A stretch of 64,000 nucleotides of DNA from Actinomycetes bacterium (GTDB lineage Bacteria; Bacillota; Sulfobacillia; Sulfobacillales; JAIMBI01). Shown one piece after another: positions 17,409 through 25,067 of this stretch; position 1 is the first letter of the stretch, and each line of letters begins with the position of its first letter. The stretch spans positions 96,809 to 160,808 of the forward strand of contig JAIMBI010000003.1 in assembly GCA_023565505.1 (NCBI GenBank). The letters run 5' to 3'. Made by a program: the position numbers and the translations under genes. The notes beneath the pieces were generated by a model. That model did no database searches and was not told the origin of the DNA. It saw only the letters and a program-made list of their open reading frames with translations.

Positions 17409-18341
17409 CTAGGCCACGCCGAGCACCTGGAGGATGGAGGTCGCCGCCGCCCGCGCCATCCGTTCCATGGCCTCGGCCGTGGTTGCCGCCAGGTGCGGCG
17501 CCAGGACCACGTTGGGCAGGCTCAGCAGCGGGTCGTCGGCCCGCGGCGGCTCGGGGTCGAACACGTCGAGCGCCGCGCCCGCCAGGTGCCCCGACCGGAG
17601 CGCCTCGTACAGCGCCGCCCCGTCGACCACGCCCCCCCGGGCGGCGTTGACCAGGTAGCTCTGCGGCCGCATCCGGGCGATCCGCTCCCGGTTGAGGAGG
17701 TGATACGTCTCCGGCCCGAGCGGGACGTGCACCGTCACCCCGTCCGACGCCTCCAAGAGCGTCTCCACGGCGTCCACCCGCCGGGCCTCGGGCGGCAGGA
17801 CGGCGCCCGCCGGCCAGTAGGGGTCGTAGACCAGCACCCGGGCCTTGAGACCGCCGACGAGTCGGGGCGCCAACGCCTGGCCGATGCGTCCGTAGCCCAC
17901 GATCCCGATGGTCTTGCCCATCCACTCCCGGCCCATCAACCGGTCGCGGTCGGAGAACCGACCGGCCCGCACCGCCGCGTCCGCCGCCACGAGGTGGCGC
18001 GCCACGGCGATGAACAGCCCCAGCACGAACTCCGCGACCGTCTCCTTGTTGGCGTCGGCGGTCACCGTGACCTTAACGCCCCGCTCCTCGCAGGCCTGGC
18101 GGTCGATGTTGTCGGTCCCCACCCCGTGCTTGGCGATGACCTTGAGCCGGGGGGCGGACCGGATGAGGTCGCCAGGGATCCGCATGGTCCGCACCAAGAG
18201 CCCGTCGACGTCACGGATGGCGTCGGGCAGTTCCTCCGGCGACGCCAGCGGGCCGACCACCTCCACCTGCGGGTGGCGCAGCACGGCCATGCCCGCGTCC
18301 ACGATGCGTTCCGTCACCAGGACCCGCACGCGTCCGCTCAC
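17409..18341 (-). CDS. D-isomer specific 2-hydroxyacid dehydrogenase
   Basis: A 310-residue NAD(P)-dependent dehydrogenase of the SerA/glyoxylate reductase group. It has the nucleotide-binding motif GIVGYGRIGQALA, the catalytic arginine in NAARGG, the glutamate in FDPEPP and the histidine in LAPHLAA; the HGVGTDNID loop lies in the substrate domain. No C-terminal ACT domain is present, so it is unlikely to be the biosynthetic SerA. GTG at 18341 overlaps the aldolase stop by GTGA. With an aldolase that would release an aldehyde or hydroxypyruvate-type product, a reductase for glycolaldehyde-derived, hydroxypyruvate or tartronate intermediates is plausible. Confidence 0.83.
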   Translation of the reverse strand: MSGRVRVLVTERIVDAGMAVLRHPQVEVVGPLASPEELPDAIRDVDGLLVRTMRIPGDLIRSAPRLKVIAKHGVGTDNIDRQACEERGVKVTVTADANKETVAEFVLGLFIAVARHLVAADAAVRAGRFSDRDRLMGREWMGKTIGIVGYGRIGQALAPRLVGGLKARVLVYDPYWPAGAVLPPEARRVDAVETLLEASDGVTVHVPLGPETYHLLNRERIARMRPQSYLVNAARGGVVDGAALYEALRSGHLAGAALDVFDPEPPRADDPLLSLPNVVLAPHLAATTAEAMERMARAAATSILQVLGVA

Positions 18342-19093
18342 GCGCCCCGCCCCTCCTTCAGCCACGCCTCGCAGGCGCCGTAGACCAGCGAGGTGATGCC
18401 CGTGGCGCAGTACGCGGCGCCCCGCTCCCGCCACAGCTTGTAGCGGGCCGCGGGGCCGGCGAAGAGGCCCCAGGGCTTTCCGACCGCCTCGGCGCGCCGC
18501 ACCACATCCTCGATGACCGCGTCCACGCGGGGGGTGAGGCGACTCTGCTCCCCGAGCGCCACGGACAGGTCCGTGGGGCCGACGAAGATGCCGTCGTACC
18601 CGGGCAGGGCCAGCAGCGCGTCGAGCTGGTCCAAAGCCCCCTGGGTCTCCACCTGCAGCAGGATGGCGAGGGTGCGGTTCGCCTCCGCCAGGAACTCGGG
18701 GCCGCTCCGCTTTCCGTAGAGCGCACCCCGGGTGGAGAAGGCCACCCCGCGGCGCCCCTCGGGGGCGTACCGCCCGGCCGCGACAGCCCGCGCCGCCTCG
18801 TCCACGCTCTCGATGCCGGGCACCAGCACCCCGTCCGCCCCCCAGTCGAGGGCCAGGTGGATCATGTCCGGCCGCTTGGGCAACACCCGCACGATGCCCG
18901 GGATGCCCGCCGCCCGGCAGGCCACCAAGAGCGCCGGCAGCTCCCGCCACGCCATCCCGTGCTCGGCGTCGAGCACCACGAAGTCGAACCCCGCCGCCCC
19001 GGCCATCTCCACCAGCGTCAGATCCGTCCCGCCGAGGAACAGGGCCGCGAGGCCCCGCTCGCCGGCCCGAAGCCGCTCCGCCAAACCGGCCAC
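18338..19093 (-). CDS. HpcH/HpaI family class II 2-keto-3-deoxy-acid aldolase
   Basis: A 251-residue TIM-barrel, metal-dependent pyruvate aldolase. Features: FVVLDAEHGM near the N-terminus with the catalytic histidine, GADGVLVPGIESVDEA, the substrate loop RRGVAFSTRGALYG, the metal site LQVETQGALDQLD and IFVGPTDLSVALG. It should split a 2-keto-3-deoxy acid into pyruvate and an aldehyde. GTG 19093 has AGGAGG 8 bases upstream. Placed directly after an IlvD-type dehydratase and before a hydroxyacid dehydrogenase with a 4-base overlap, giving a compact dehydrate-cleave-reduce module. Confidence 0.87.
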   Translation of the reverse strand: MAGLAERLRAGERGLAALFLGGTDLTLVEMAGAAGFDFVVLDAEHGMAWRELPALLVACRAAGIPGIVRVLPKRPDMIHLALDWGADGVLVPGIESVDEAARAVAAGRYAPEGRRGVAFSTRGALYGKRSGPEFLAEANRTLAILLQVETQGALDQLDALLALPGYDGIFVGPTDLSVALGEQSRLTPRVDAVIEDVVRRAEAVGKPWGLFAGPAARYKLWRERGAAYCATGITSLVYGACEAWLKEGRGA

Positions 19094-19167
19094 TTCGTCC
19101 GCCTCCTTCGTCCTTGCCGCGTGTCCCGCCTCCCGCCGTCCGGATCCGCGCCGGCCCGGCGCCCCGC

Positions 19168-20883
19168 TCAGCCGATGGTCGCCCCCTTCATGGGCGAGGT
19201 GGCCAGCCGGCGGTAGATCCCGAGCGCCCCCCGCAGATCCAGGGCCGGAGGCACGAACCGGGCGCGCCGTTCGGCCAGCACCCGCTCCACCTCCGCCGGC
19301 GACTTCCGCTCGCCGGCGATGCCCACGATGTCCAGCCGCCGCGCCGGGATGTCGATGGCGATGAGGTCGCCCTCCTCCACCAGGGCGATGGGGCCGCCGT
19401 CGACCGCCTCGGGCGAGACGTGGCCGATGGCCGGACCCCGGGTCGCCCCGGAGTACCGGCCGTCCGTGACCACCGCGCAGCCCACGGCGTACTCGGGCAC
19501 GGCCATGAGCGCCTCGGTGGTGTGGAACATCTCCGGCATCCCGGACCCCTTGGGACCCTCGTACCGGATGACGATGACGTCGCCCACCCGGATGCGCCGC
19601 GCCAGGATGGCCTCCAGGGCCGCCTCCTCGGAGTCGAACGGCACCGCGCGGCCCACGTGGCGCATCATCTCCGGCGCCACCGCGCGGGCCTTGACCACGG
19701 CGCCCTCGGGGGCGAGGTTGCCCGTCAGCACGGCGATGTCGCCGCCCACGAACACCGGCCGCTCCCAGCCGGGGATGACGTCCCGCCAGTCGACGCCCCG
19801 GCCCTTCAGATGCTCCCGGACCTTCTCGTAGTACCCGCTCCGCGCGAGCTCCTCCAGGTTCTCCCCGACGGTCTTGCCGGTCACGGTGAGGCAGTCGAGG
19901 TGCAGGCGGTCCTTGAGGAGCTCCATGATGTACGGGATCCCGCCGGCGTACCAGAAGTACTCGGTGGGGTACTTGCCCGCCGTCTTGACGTTGGCCATGA
20001 CCGGGATCTCCCGCTGGATCCGGTCGAAGGCGAACGCGTCGAGCTCCACCCCGGCCTCGTGGGCGATGGCCGGCAGGTGCAAGGTGGCGTTGGACGAGCC
20101 GCCGATGGCCGCGTGCACCATGATGGCGTTCTCGAACGCCTCGCGGGTGAGGATGTCGCGCGGCCGGATGTTCCGCTCCAACAGCTCCAGCACCTTGCGG
20201 CCGGCCTCCTGCGCCAGGCGCTGGAGGTCGTTCAGGGTGGTCGGCAGCATCGCGGTCCCGGGCAGGGCCAGCCCGAGCGCCTCGGCCATCGCCTGCATGG
20301 TCGAGGCCGTCCCCATGAACTGGCAGGCCCCGCAGGAGGGGCAGCTCTTCTCTGCGGCGGCGAGGAACTCCTCGTCGCTCACCTCGCCCTTGACCCACCG
20401 GTCGCCGAGCGCCCAGAGGAGGTCCGAGGAGTAGAACTCCGGGCCGGTCACCTGGGCGCCGCCCGGCACGTGGATGGCCGGCAGGTTGATGCGGGCCATG
20501 GCCATCAGGTGGGCCGGCACCGCCTTGTCGCAGGACGAGAGCAGCACCAGGGCGTCGTAGGGGCTCGCCATGGCGTGGATCTCGACCATGGAGCAGATCA
20601 TCTCGCGCGAGAGCAGGGAGAAGTTCATGCCGTCGTGGCTCTGCGCGATGCCGTCGCAGATGTCGGTCACGAAGTACTGCGCCGGCTTGCCGCCGTGGGC
20701 GATGACGCCCTTGCTCACCGCGCGGCCGACCATGTCGAGGTGGAAGCTGCCGGGATGGCTCGAGCCGTAGACGCTGTCGACGAGGATCTGCGGCTTGGCG
20801 AGATCCTCCCGGGTCCAGTCCATCCCCAGGCGGAGCCCGTCGCCCTGGAAGTTGACCCGCCGGAGCTGCTGGCTGCGCAACAT
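19168..20883 (-). CDS. IlvD/Edd family dehydratase, first gene of the sugar-acid run
   Basis: A 571-residue Fe-S dehydratase of a subgroup different from the copy at 15615. Key motifs: YGSSHPGSFHLDMVG, VTDICDGIAQSHDGMNF, LLSSCDKAVPAHLM, the CPSCGACQFMGTAST cluster with three cysteines, and VTDGRYSGATRGPAIGHVSPEA. IAQSHDGMNFSL and RYSGATRGP resemble dihydroxyacid and xylonate/arabonate dehydratases. The start ATG 20883 (MLRSQQLRRV) follows AAGGGGGCCAGG. Upstream is a 260-base region with two dyads, suggesting a controlled promoter for the whole minus-strand cluster. Confidence 0.87.
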   Translation of the reverse strand: MLRSQQLRRVNFQGDGLRLGMDWTREDLAKPQILVDSVYGSSHPGSFHLDMVGRAVSKGVIAHGGKPAQYFVTDICDGIAQSHDGMNFSLLSREMICSMVEIHAMASPYDALVLLSSCDKAVPAHLMAMARINLPAIHVPGGAQVTGPEFYSSDLLWALGDRWVKGEVSDEEFLAAAEKSCPSCGACQFMGTASTMQAMAEALGLALPGTAMLPTTLNDLQRLAQEAGRKVLELLERNIRPRDILTREAFENAIMVHAAIGGSSNATLHLPAIAHEAGVELDAFAFDRIQREIPVMANVKTAGKYPTEYFWYAGGIPYIMELLKDRLHLDCLTVTGKTVGENLEELARSGYYEKVREHLKGRGVDWRDVIPGWERPVFVGGDIAVLTGNLAPEGAVVKARAVAPEMMRHVGRAVPFDSEEAALEAILARRIRVGDVIVIRYEGPKGSGMPEMFHTTEALMAVPEYAVGCAVVTDGRYSGATRGPAIGHVSPEAVDGGPIALVEEGDLIAIDIPARRLDIVGIAGERKSPAEVERVLAERRARFVPPALDLRGALGIYRRLATSPMKGATIG

Positions 20884-20968
20884 GTTCCTGGCCCCCTTAA
20901 AACCCCGTGCTCCATGACGCAAACTGCGGGCGTTGTGAAGCCTTCTCTTCCGGCGCGGTGAATTCCTC

Positions 20969-21010
20969 CCGGATTTCACATCCGGAACCCGTTCGTTGAG
21001 ATTTCTCAAC
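20969..21010. promoter_or_regulatory. two dyads in the promoter region of the sugar-acid operon
   Basis: Between 20884 and 21143 no gene is seen. The region holds CCGGAT-5-ATCCGG (20969-20985) and a GTTGAGA-2-TCTCAAC palindrome (20995-21010), 86-127 bases upstream of the first dehydratase start. Both are the size of repressor or activator half-site pairs, but no regulator gene lies next to this operon, so the protein is unknown. Confidence 0.35.
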
Positions 21011-21185
21011 AATAAGGCGAAAGCGGGGGACGGCGATCCCGTGGCGGCTTCCCGGTCGTGAGACAAAGTTGCGGCCCCCGGAGGGCGGCCATGGACCCTG
21101 GGGGAGCCGACGGGACCCTAACCGGCTTGCGTCATGACTCGCCTTGACCAAGCTAAGCTTAGTTCAAAAAAAGGGGGGTGATCCG

Positions 21186-21452
21186 GTGCGAGGCGTGAAT
21201 GTGCAGGGGGCCAAGACGCCGCTCTCCCGTCTCTTAGGACAGGTCGAGGCGGGCGAGGACGTCGTGACCGCCCGCGCCGGGAGGCCTCTCGCCCGGCTCG
21301 TGGCGGCGAATCGGGACGGCAGCCCCCAACGCCGACCGGAGTTCCTGCGCGGCCGTATCGCTGGAGGGGCCTTTCAAGCTCCTGACCCGCGATGCGCGGT
21401 TAAGAGAGTACACCGAGTTGGTCCCAGTAATCCAAGCCGACGGATACGGTGA
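21186..21452 (+). pseudogene. Phd/YefM-type antitoxin with lost C-terminus
   Basis: The first about 60 residues (RGVNVQGAKTPLSRLL, GQVEAGEDVVTARAGRPLARLV) are a clear Phd/YefM DNA-binding antitoxin fold, started by GTG 21186 behind a GGGGGGTGA site. After LRGRIAGG the frame runs into what is, in another frame, the tail of a VapC toxin, so the toxin-binding C-terminus is replaced by an unrelated sequence and the 88-residue product can only be an orphan DNA-binding protein. A 10-base palindrome CTAAGCTTAG (21153-21162) just upstream may be its autoregulatory site. Confidence 0.6.
21373..21438 (+). pseudogene. 3' remnant of a VapC-like PIN-domain toxin
   Basis: In the frame starting at 21373 the DNA reads FKLLTRDARLREYTELVPVI, matching the C-terminal end of PIN-domain VapC proteins, where the last acidic motif is followed by a strand and the LVPV ending. 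Everything upstream of it in the toxin has been removed and joined to the truncated antitoxin. The deletion leaves no catalytic residues, so no toxin is made. Confidence 0.55.
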
Positions 21453-21586
21453 CGGCCTCCCAGGGACAGAGCTGCCCCTCCGGGAATCCTCCCCGTCCCA
21501 CGGCGCGCCGCCGGACGTGGTCCGCGCCGTCGTGCCCACTCGAGGGGAAGGCCCCGGAATCCGCCGCTTTTTCCTCCCGACGACCA

Positions 21587-21835
21587 TCACTGTCCCAGGA
21601 CCTCCTCCCGCAGGCGGCGTTCCTCCCCGTCCGGGTCCTCCGCCGGCCGGATCTCCCGGTCGAACAGGCGGGCCGGATGCCGTTGGGGATCGGTGAGCGG
21701 CCACGCCTCCCCGTCCGTCCCGGCGGTCGGGTCGCCGGTGCGGGGGAACGCTGCCCCGTCGCGCTGCATGCGCGCAGCGAGGTCCCGTCGGTCCGGGCCG
21801 TCCCGAACCGGCGGGCGATCGATGAGAACACGCAC
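21587..21835 (-). CDS. small hypothetical protein
   Basis: An 82-residue charged protein beginning VRVLIDRPPVRDGPDRR and ending RRLREEVLGQ. Codon third positions are strongly G/C through the whole stretch, unlike the other frames, and GTG 21835 has GGAGGGGA about 10 bases upstream, which together support coding. A longer form from ATG 21964 (125 aa) is possible but its extra part has weaker coding character. No domain recognised; acidic C-terminal half, no membrane segment. It could be a remnant of a larger gene in this scarred region. Confidence 0.4.
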   Translation of the reverse strand: MRVLIDRPPVRDGPDRRDLAARMQRDGAAFPRTGDPTAGTDGEAWPLTDPQRHPARLFDREIRPAEDPDGEERRLREEVLGQ

Positions 21836-22141
21836 CCAGTCCGCGTCCCCTCCATCCGTCCAGAGCCCGTCGCCCCCCCACGCCCGCCGCCTGGGCCATG
21901 CCGCCTCGCTTCGTCTCTCGTCCGAAGCAGAGCCGACAGCTGGTGTTGGGCAAAAGTCTAACATTGCCGAAACATTGCCGATAACATGGCCGAACGCTCG
22001 GATCCCCGGAATGGCCGCCGGTCGGAAGCTCTGCGGCAGGGAGGCCGGCCGTCCGCCGCGAATCCGATACATGGATGCGCCAGGTGCGCCAGATCCCGCC
22101 GGTCGCCCGGCGCATACTAGCGGCAGTGAGGCGAGGCAACC

Positions 22142-23485
22142 ATGGCGACACGGGTAGTCATCGTAGGAGGCGACGCCGCCGGTATGAGCGCGGCCTCCCA
22201 GGCGAAGCGCCGGCGCCCGGAGCTGGAGATCGTGGCCTTCGAGCAGGGGCCGTACATCTCGTACTCGGCCTGAAGCATTCCATACTACGTCGGCAGTTTG
22301 GTCGACGACATCAATCGGCTCGTGGCGCGCACGCCGGCGGCGTTCGCGCGGCAGGGCATCGACGTCCGCGTCCACCACCGCGTGGTGGCGGTCGATCCGG
22401 CCGCCCGCCGAGTCGCGGTCCTGCCGCCGGGCGCGTCCGAGCCGGTCTCGGAACCGTACGACGAACTGGTCCTGGCCACCGGCGCGCTGCCCGTCGTCCC
22501 CCCGTTGGAGGGTCGCGACGCCGAGGGGATCTTTCCGGTCAAGACGCTTCCGGAGGCCGAGGCCATCCGGACGCTTCTCGAGGCGCGCCGGCCGCGCCGG
22601 GTCGTCGTCGTCGGGGGCGGCTACATCGGCGTCGAGATGGCGGAGAATCTCGCCCATCGAGGGCTGGAAGTCACGGTGGTGGAGATGGCTCCGACCCTTA
22701 TGCCACGACTGGACCCGGACATGGGCGCCAAGGTGACCGAGGCGGTCGCGGAGCTGGGCGTGCGCGTGCTGGTCGAGCAGCCGGTCCGCCGCTTCGTGGT
22801 CCGCGACGGGGCGGTGCGGGGCGTCGAGACCGACCAGGGCGTCGTGGAGGCGGATCTGGTGTTCCTGGGCCTTGGAGTGCGCCCGAACGTCGCGCTGGCC
22901 CGGGAGGCGGGGATCCCGCTCGGGGTGAGCGATGCCGTGGTGGTGGACGAGCACATGCGGACGGCCGTCGCGGGCGTCTGGGCGGCGGGCGACGTGGCTC
23001 AGTCGTTCCACCTCGTGAGCCGGCGGCCGACCTACGTGCCCCTGGGCACGGTGGCCAACAAGCAGGGCCGGATCGCGGGGCTCAACCTCGCGGGCATCCC
23101 GGCGACCTTCCCCGGCGTGGTCGGTACGAGCATCACCCGGGCCGGACGGTGGGAGATCGCGACCACGGGGCTGTCCACGTCCGAGGCCCGGGACCTGGGC
23201 TACGACGTCGTCGCCTCCACCATCACGGCCGAGACCAAGCTCGGCTACTTCCCCGACGTCGGCCCCATCACGGTCAAGCTCCTCGCCGACCGGGCGAGCG
23301 GCCGGATCCTCGGCGGCCAGATCATCGGCACCCAGGGTGCCGGCAAACGCATCGACACCATTGCGACGGCCCTGTACGCGGGTCTTCGGGCGGACGACAT
23401 GGTCCATCTCGACCTGGCCTACGCCCCGCCGTTCTCGGACGTGTGGGACCCGGTCCTCATCGCCGCACGGGGCTTGGTGCGGTGA
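22142..23485 (+). CDS. CoA-disulfide reductase/NADH oxidase family flavoprotein with UGA (probable selenocysteine) at the active site
   Basis: A 447-residue FAD/NAD(P)H-dependent pyridine nucleotide-disulfide oxidoreductase. FAD motif VIVGGDAAGMSAA at residues 6-18, NAD motif VVVVGGGYIGVEMAE, AAGDVAQ second FAD motif, and the dimer-domain ending YAPPFSDVWDPV are all present. At codon 44 (22271-22273) the DNA has TGA in YSA-x-SIPYY, exactly where homologues have the single redox cysteine that forms a mixed disulfide with CoA. The frame is otherwise unbroken and contains no cysteine codon. A hairpin 21 nt after the UGA fits a bacterial SECIS. ATG 22142 follows GAGG. If UGA is read as stop, a 43-residue stub results. 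It could reduce CoA-disulfide, a persulfide or O2. Confidence 0.8.
22288..22307 (+). promoter_or_regulatory. candidate bacterial SECIS hairpin
   Basis: A 7-bp stem (22288-22294 with 22301-22307, one G-U pair) closes a 6-nt loop AGUUUG with G at its second position. The loop begins 21 nt after the in-frame UGA at 22271-22273. As I recall the bacterial SECIS model, the loop should lie roughly 16-37 nt after UGA, with a short stem and a G in the first two loop positions; all three hold. The element lies within the coding sequence, as expected for bacteria. Confidence 0.65.
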
Positions 23486-23528
23486 GCCGCGGCGCGGCCG
23501 GGGAAACCGTCCCGGCCGCGCCCGGACC

Positions 23529-24479
23529 TCACAGGATGCGTTCCATGACGAGCGTGTCGCGCCAGCGCCCGTCCACCCACCCCTGCTCGTGGAAGACGCC
23601 CACAGGTTCGAATCCGTAGCGCCGATACAGATGGCGGGCCGCCTCGTTCTCCGGGAGCATGGTGAGCACCAGCTTGTGGAAGCCGTGGCGCCGCGCCAGC
23701 CGGATGCCGGCGTCGAGCAGCCGGGCACCGACGCCCCGCCCGCGCCAGGCGCGCTCGACGTAGAGGGAGAAGTCGGCCACGAAGCGATAGGCCTGGCGCA
23801 CGCTGAAGGGGTTGAGCGAGAACCAGCCCACGACCTCGTCGGCCGTCTCGGCCACCAGCACGCCGTAGCGGGGGTCCCGGTGGCGGAGCCACTCCATCCG
23901 GTCCGCCTCGGTCCGGAGTCCCGTCTCCAGCGTGGCGATGCGGTCCTCGATGCCCTGGTTGTAGATCCGGGCGATGGCCGCCGCGTCGGCCGGGCGGGCC
24001 GGCCGGATCCGCACCACGGAGCGGGCCAGGGAAAGCCGCATCCAGGCGGCCGCCTCCGCCCCGGGCGGTCCGCCGCGGCGCCGCCAAGGCGCCGGCACCG
24101 ACCGGTCGGAGACGCGCTCGAACCCCCACGCCGCAAAGTAGGGCGCCGTGCTGGCCGCCCGGAGGTAGGCGTGCTCGTGGCCCGCGCCCCGGAGGTCCTC
24201 CAGCGCCGCGAACACCAACCGGGCCCCGAAGCCCTGCCCGCGCCGGCCGGCCCGGACCAGGATCGTGCGCAGGAATGCCGTGCGCCCGTCGGTGTCGGCC
24301 GCCGCCACCCCCTCCCATCCCTCCGCTCCCCGGATCCCCCACCACAGGGAGGGAGTTGTCTGCTCCGGCGCTCTGGACGTGGTGCAGTCCGCTTCCGCCA
24401 ACAGGTGCCGGATCTCGTCGTGCGTCGTCACGGAGCCTTCGAGGCGAACCACCGTCGGCCGCATCGTCATCGCGTCCAT
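23529..24479 (-). CDS. tandem GNAT acetyltransferase, ArsN2-like plus ArsN1/PAT-like
   Basis: A 316-residue protein with two GNAT folds. The N-terminal domain (about 1-145: DEIRHLLAEADCTT, TILVRAGRRGQGFGARLV, APYFAAWGFERVSD) resembles ArsN2-type arsenic-resistance acetyltransferases. The C-terminal domain (about 148-316: RPARPADAAAIARIYNQGI, ERAWRGRGVGARLLD, NEAARHLYRRYGFEPVG, WVDGRWRDTLVMER) matches phosphinothricin/arsinothricin acetyltransferases (Pat, ArsN1). Both acetyl-CoA loops (RRGQGFG and RGRGVG) are intact. Convergent with the selenoprotein-type gene, 43 bases apart. Start chosen at ATG 24479 after GGTGGGG; in-frame ATGs at 24470 and 24464 are alternatives. Substrate assignment is by resemblance only. 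Confidence 0.78.
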   Translation of the reverse strand: MDAMTMRPTVVRLEGSVTTHDEIRHLLAEADCTTSRAPEQTTPSLWWGIRGAEGWEGVAAADTDGRTAFLRTILVRAGRRGQGFGARLVFAALEDLRGAGHEHAYLRAASTAPYFAAWGFERVSDRSVPAPWRRRGGPPGAEAAAWMRLSLARSVVRIRPARPADAAAIARIYNQGIEDRIATLETGLRTEADRMEWLRHRDPRYGVLVAETADEVVGWFSLNPFSVRQAYRFVADFSLYVERAWRGRGVGARLLDAGIRLARRHGFHKLVLTMLPENEAARHLYRRYGFEPVGVFHEQGWVDGRWRDTLVMERIL

Positions 24480-24637
24480 CCCCACCGCCGGGCCGGGACG
24501 CTCGGCGCCCCCGCTGATGCCGTCTCTTTCGCCGCCGGGTCCCGCTCCCCCTTCCGATTCCGGTCGACGAGGAGGCGGCGGGGTCCGCCCGCCATGGTCG
24601 GAACACGCCCGAGCCGCCGGGGAATCCAAGGAAATTC

Positions 24638-24665
24638 TTAAGGGCGGTTTACAACTTCGTAACAT
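24638..24665 (+). promoter_or_regulatory. AT-rich direct repeats upstream of a flavin/redox operon
   Basis: Three loosely similar hexamers TTAAGG (24638), TTTACA (24648) and TAACAT (24660) recur at one-turn spacing in an AT-rich pocket about 90 bases before the small membrane-protein gene. They may be overlapping promoter elements or direct-repeat activator sites; a Pho-box-like reading is possible but weak. Confidence 0.2.
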
Positions 24666-24751
24666 TCCGCCGCTAGACTACCGTTCGGAAACGATTCGGA
24701 CGTCGCGCCGTCACGGTCGGTGCGCCGCGTCCGCGCACGGGAGGGAAGCGG

Positions 24752-25066
24752 ATGGCTGCCACCAGCGCCCGGGAAGAAGCACTCGAGCGAGTCCGGCTGT
24801 ACAAGCGGGGAATCGTCTGGGCCTCGCTCGCAGCCACGGCTGCGTTCGCCCTCGCGGCGGCGCACCATGTCGTCGGGGTGACGGCCCGTGCCGCCGGTAC
24901 GCCCGGTCCCTCCGTCGGTTCGGGCGCCCCGCCCCCTTCGTTCGGTGACAGTTCGCCCACGTTCGGCGGCAGCGCGCCGAACTTCAGCGCACCGGCGCCC
25001 CAGGGTTCCTTCGGCTTCGCCAATCCCCCGACGGCTCCTCCCATCGGCCAGAGCACCCTTTCGTAA
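24752..25066 (+). CDS. small single-pass membrane protein with Pro/Gly/Ser-rich tail
   Basis: A 104-residue protein: a charged cytoplasmic start (SAREEALERVRLYKRG), one hydrophobic helix at about 21-45 (IVWASLAATAAFALAAAHHVVG), then a low-complexity extracytoplasmic tail with repeats of the form S-x-P-x-F-G-G/D-S. ATG 24752 follows GGGAGGGAAG. It is one base from the ApbE gene and thus leads an operon with ApbE and a ferric-reductase-like protein. No domain recognised; it may be an accessory or anchoring subunit of the redox complex. Confidence 0.7.
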   Translation: MAATSAREEALERVRLYKRGIVWASLAATAAFALAAAHHVVGVTARAAGTPGPSVGSGAPPPSFGDSSPTFGGSAPNFSAPAPQGSFGFANPPTAPPIGQSTLS

Positions 25067-25067
25067 G

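Noticed and set aside
13216..17925. A 1569-codon minus-strand frame covering several genes
   Set aside because: Only its last 400 codons (FAH-SAF protein) show a family; the rest is a shadow of the UxaA, IlvD and dehydrogenase genes in another frame.
17409..18341. Biosynthetic SerA (3-phosphoglycerate dehydrogenase)
   Set aside because: It lacks a C-terminal regulatory ACT domain and is locked in a catabolic operon by a 4-base overlap with the aldolase.
14409..18383. A 1324-codon plus-strand frame
   Set aside because: Antisense to four well-supported genes, with no motif and no start signal.
22298..23485. A 395-codon gene starting after the UGA in the disulfide reductase
   Set aside because: It would lack the FAD-binding motif and active site; the start would be a TTG without a ribosome binding site, inside the SECIS-like hairpin.
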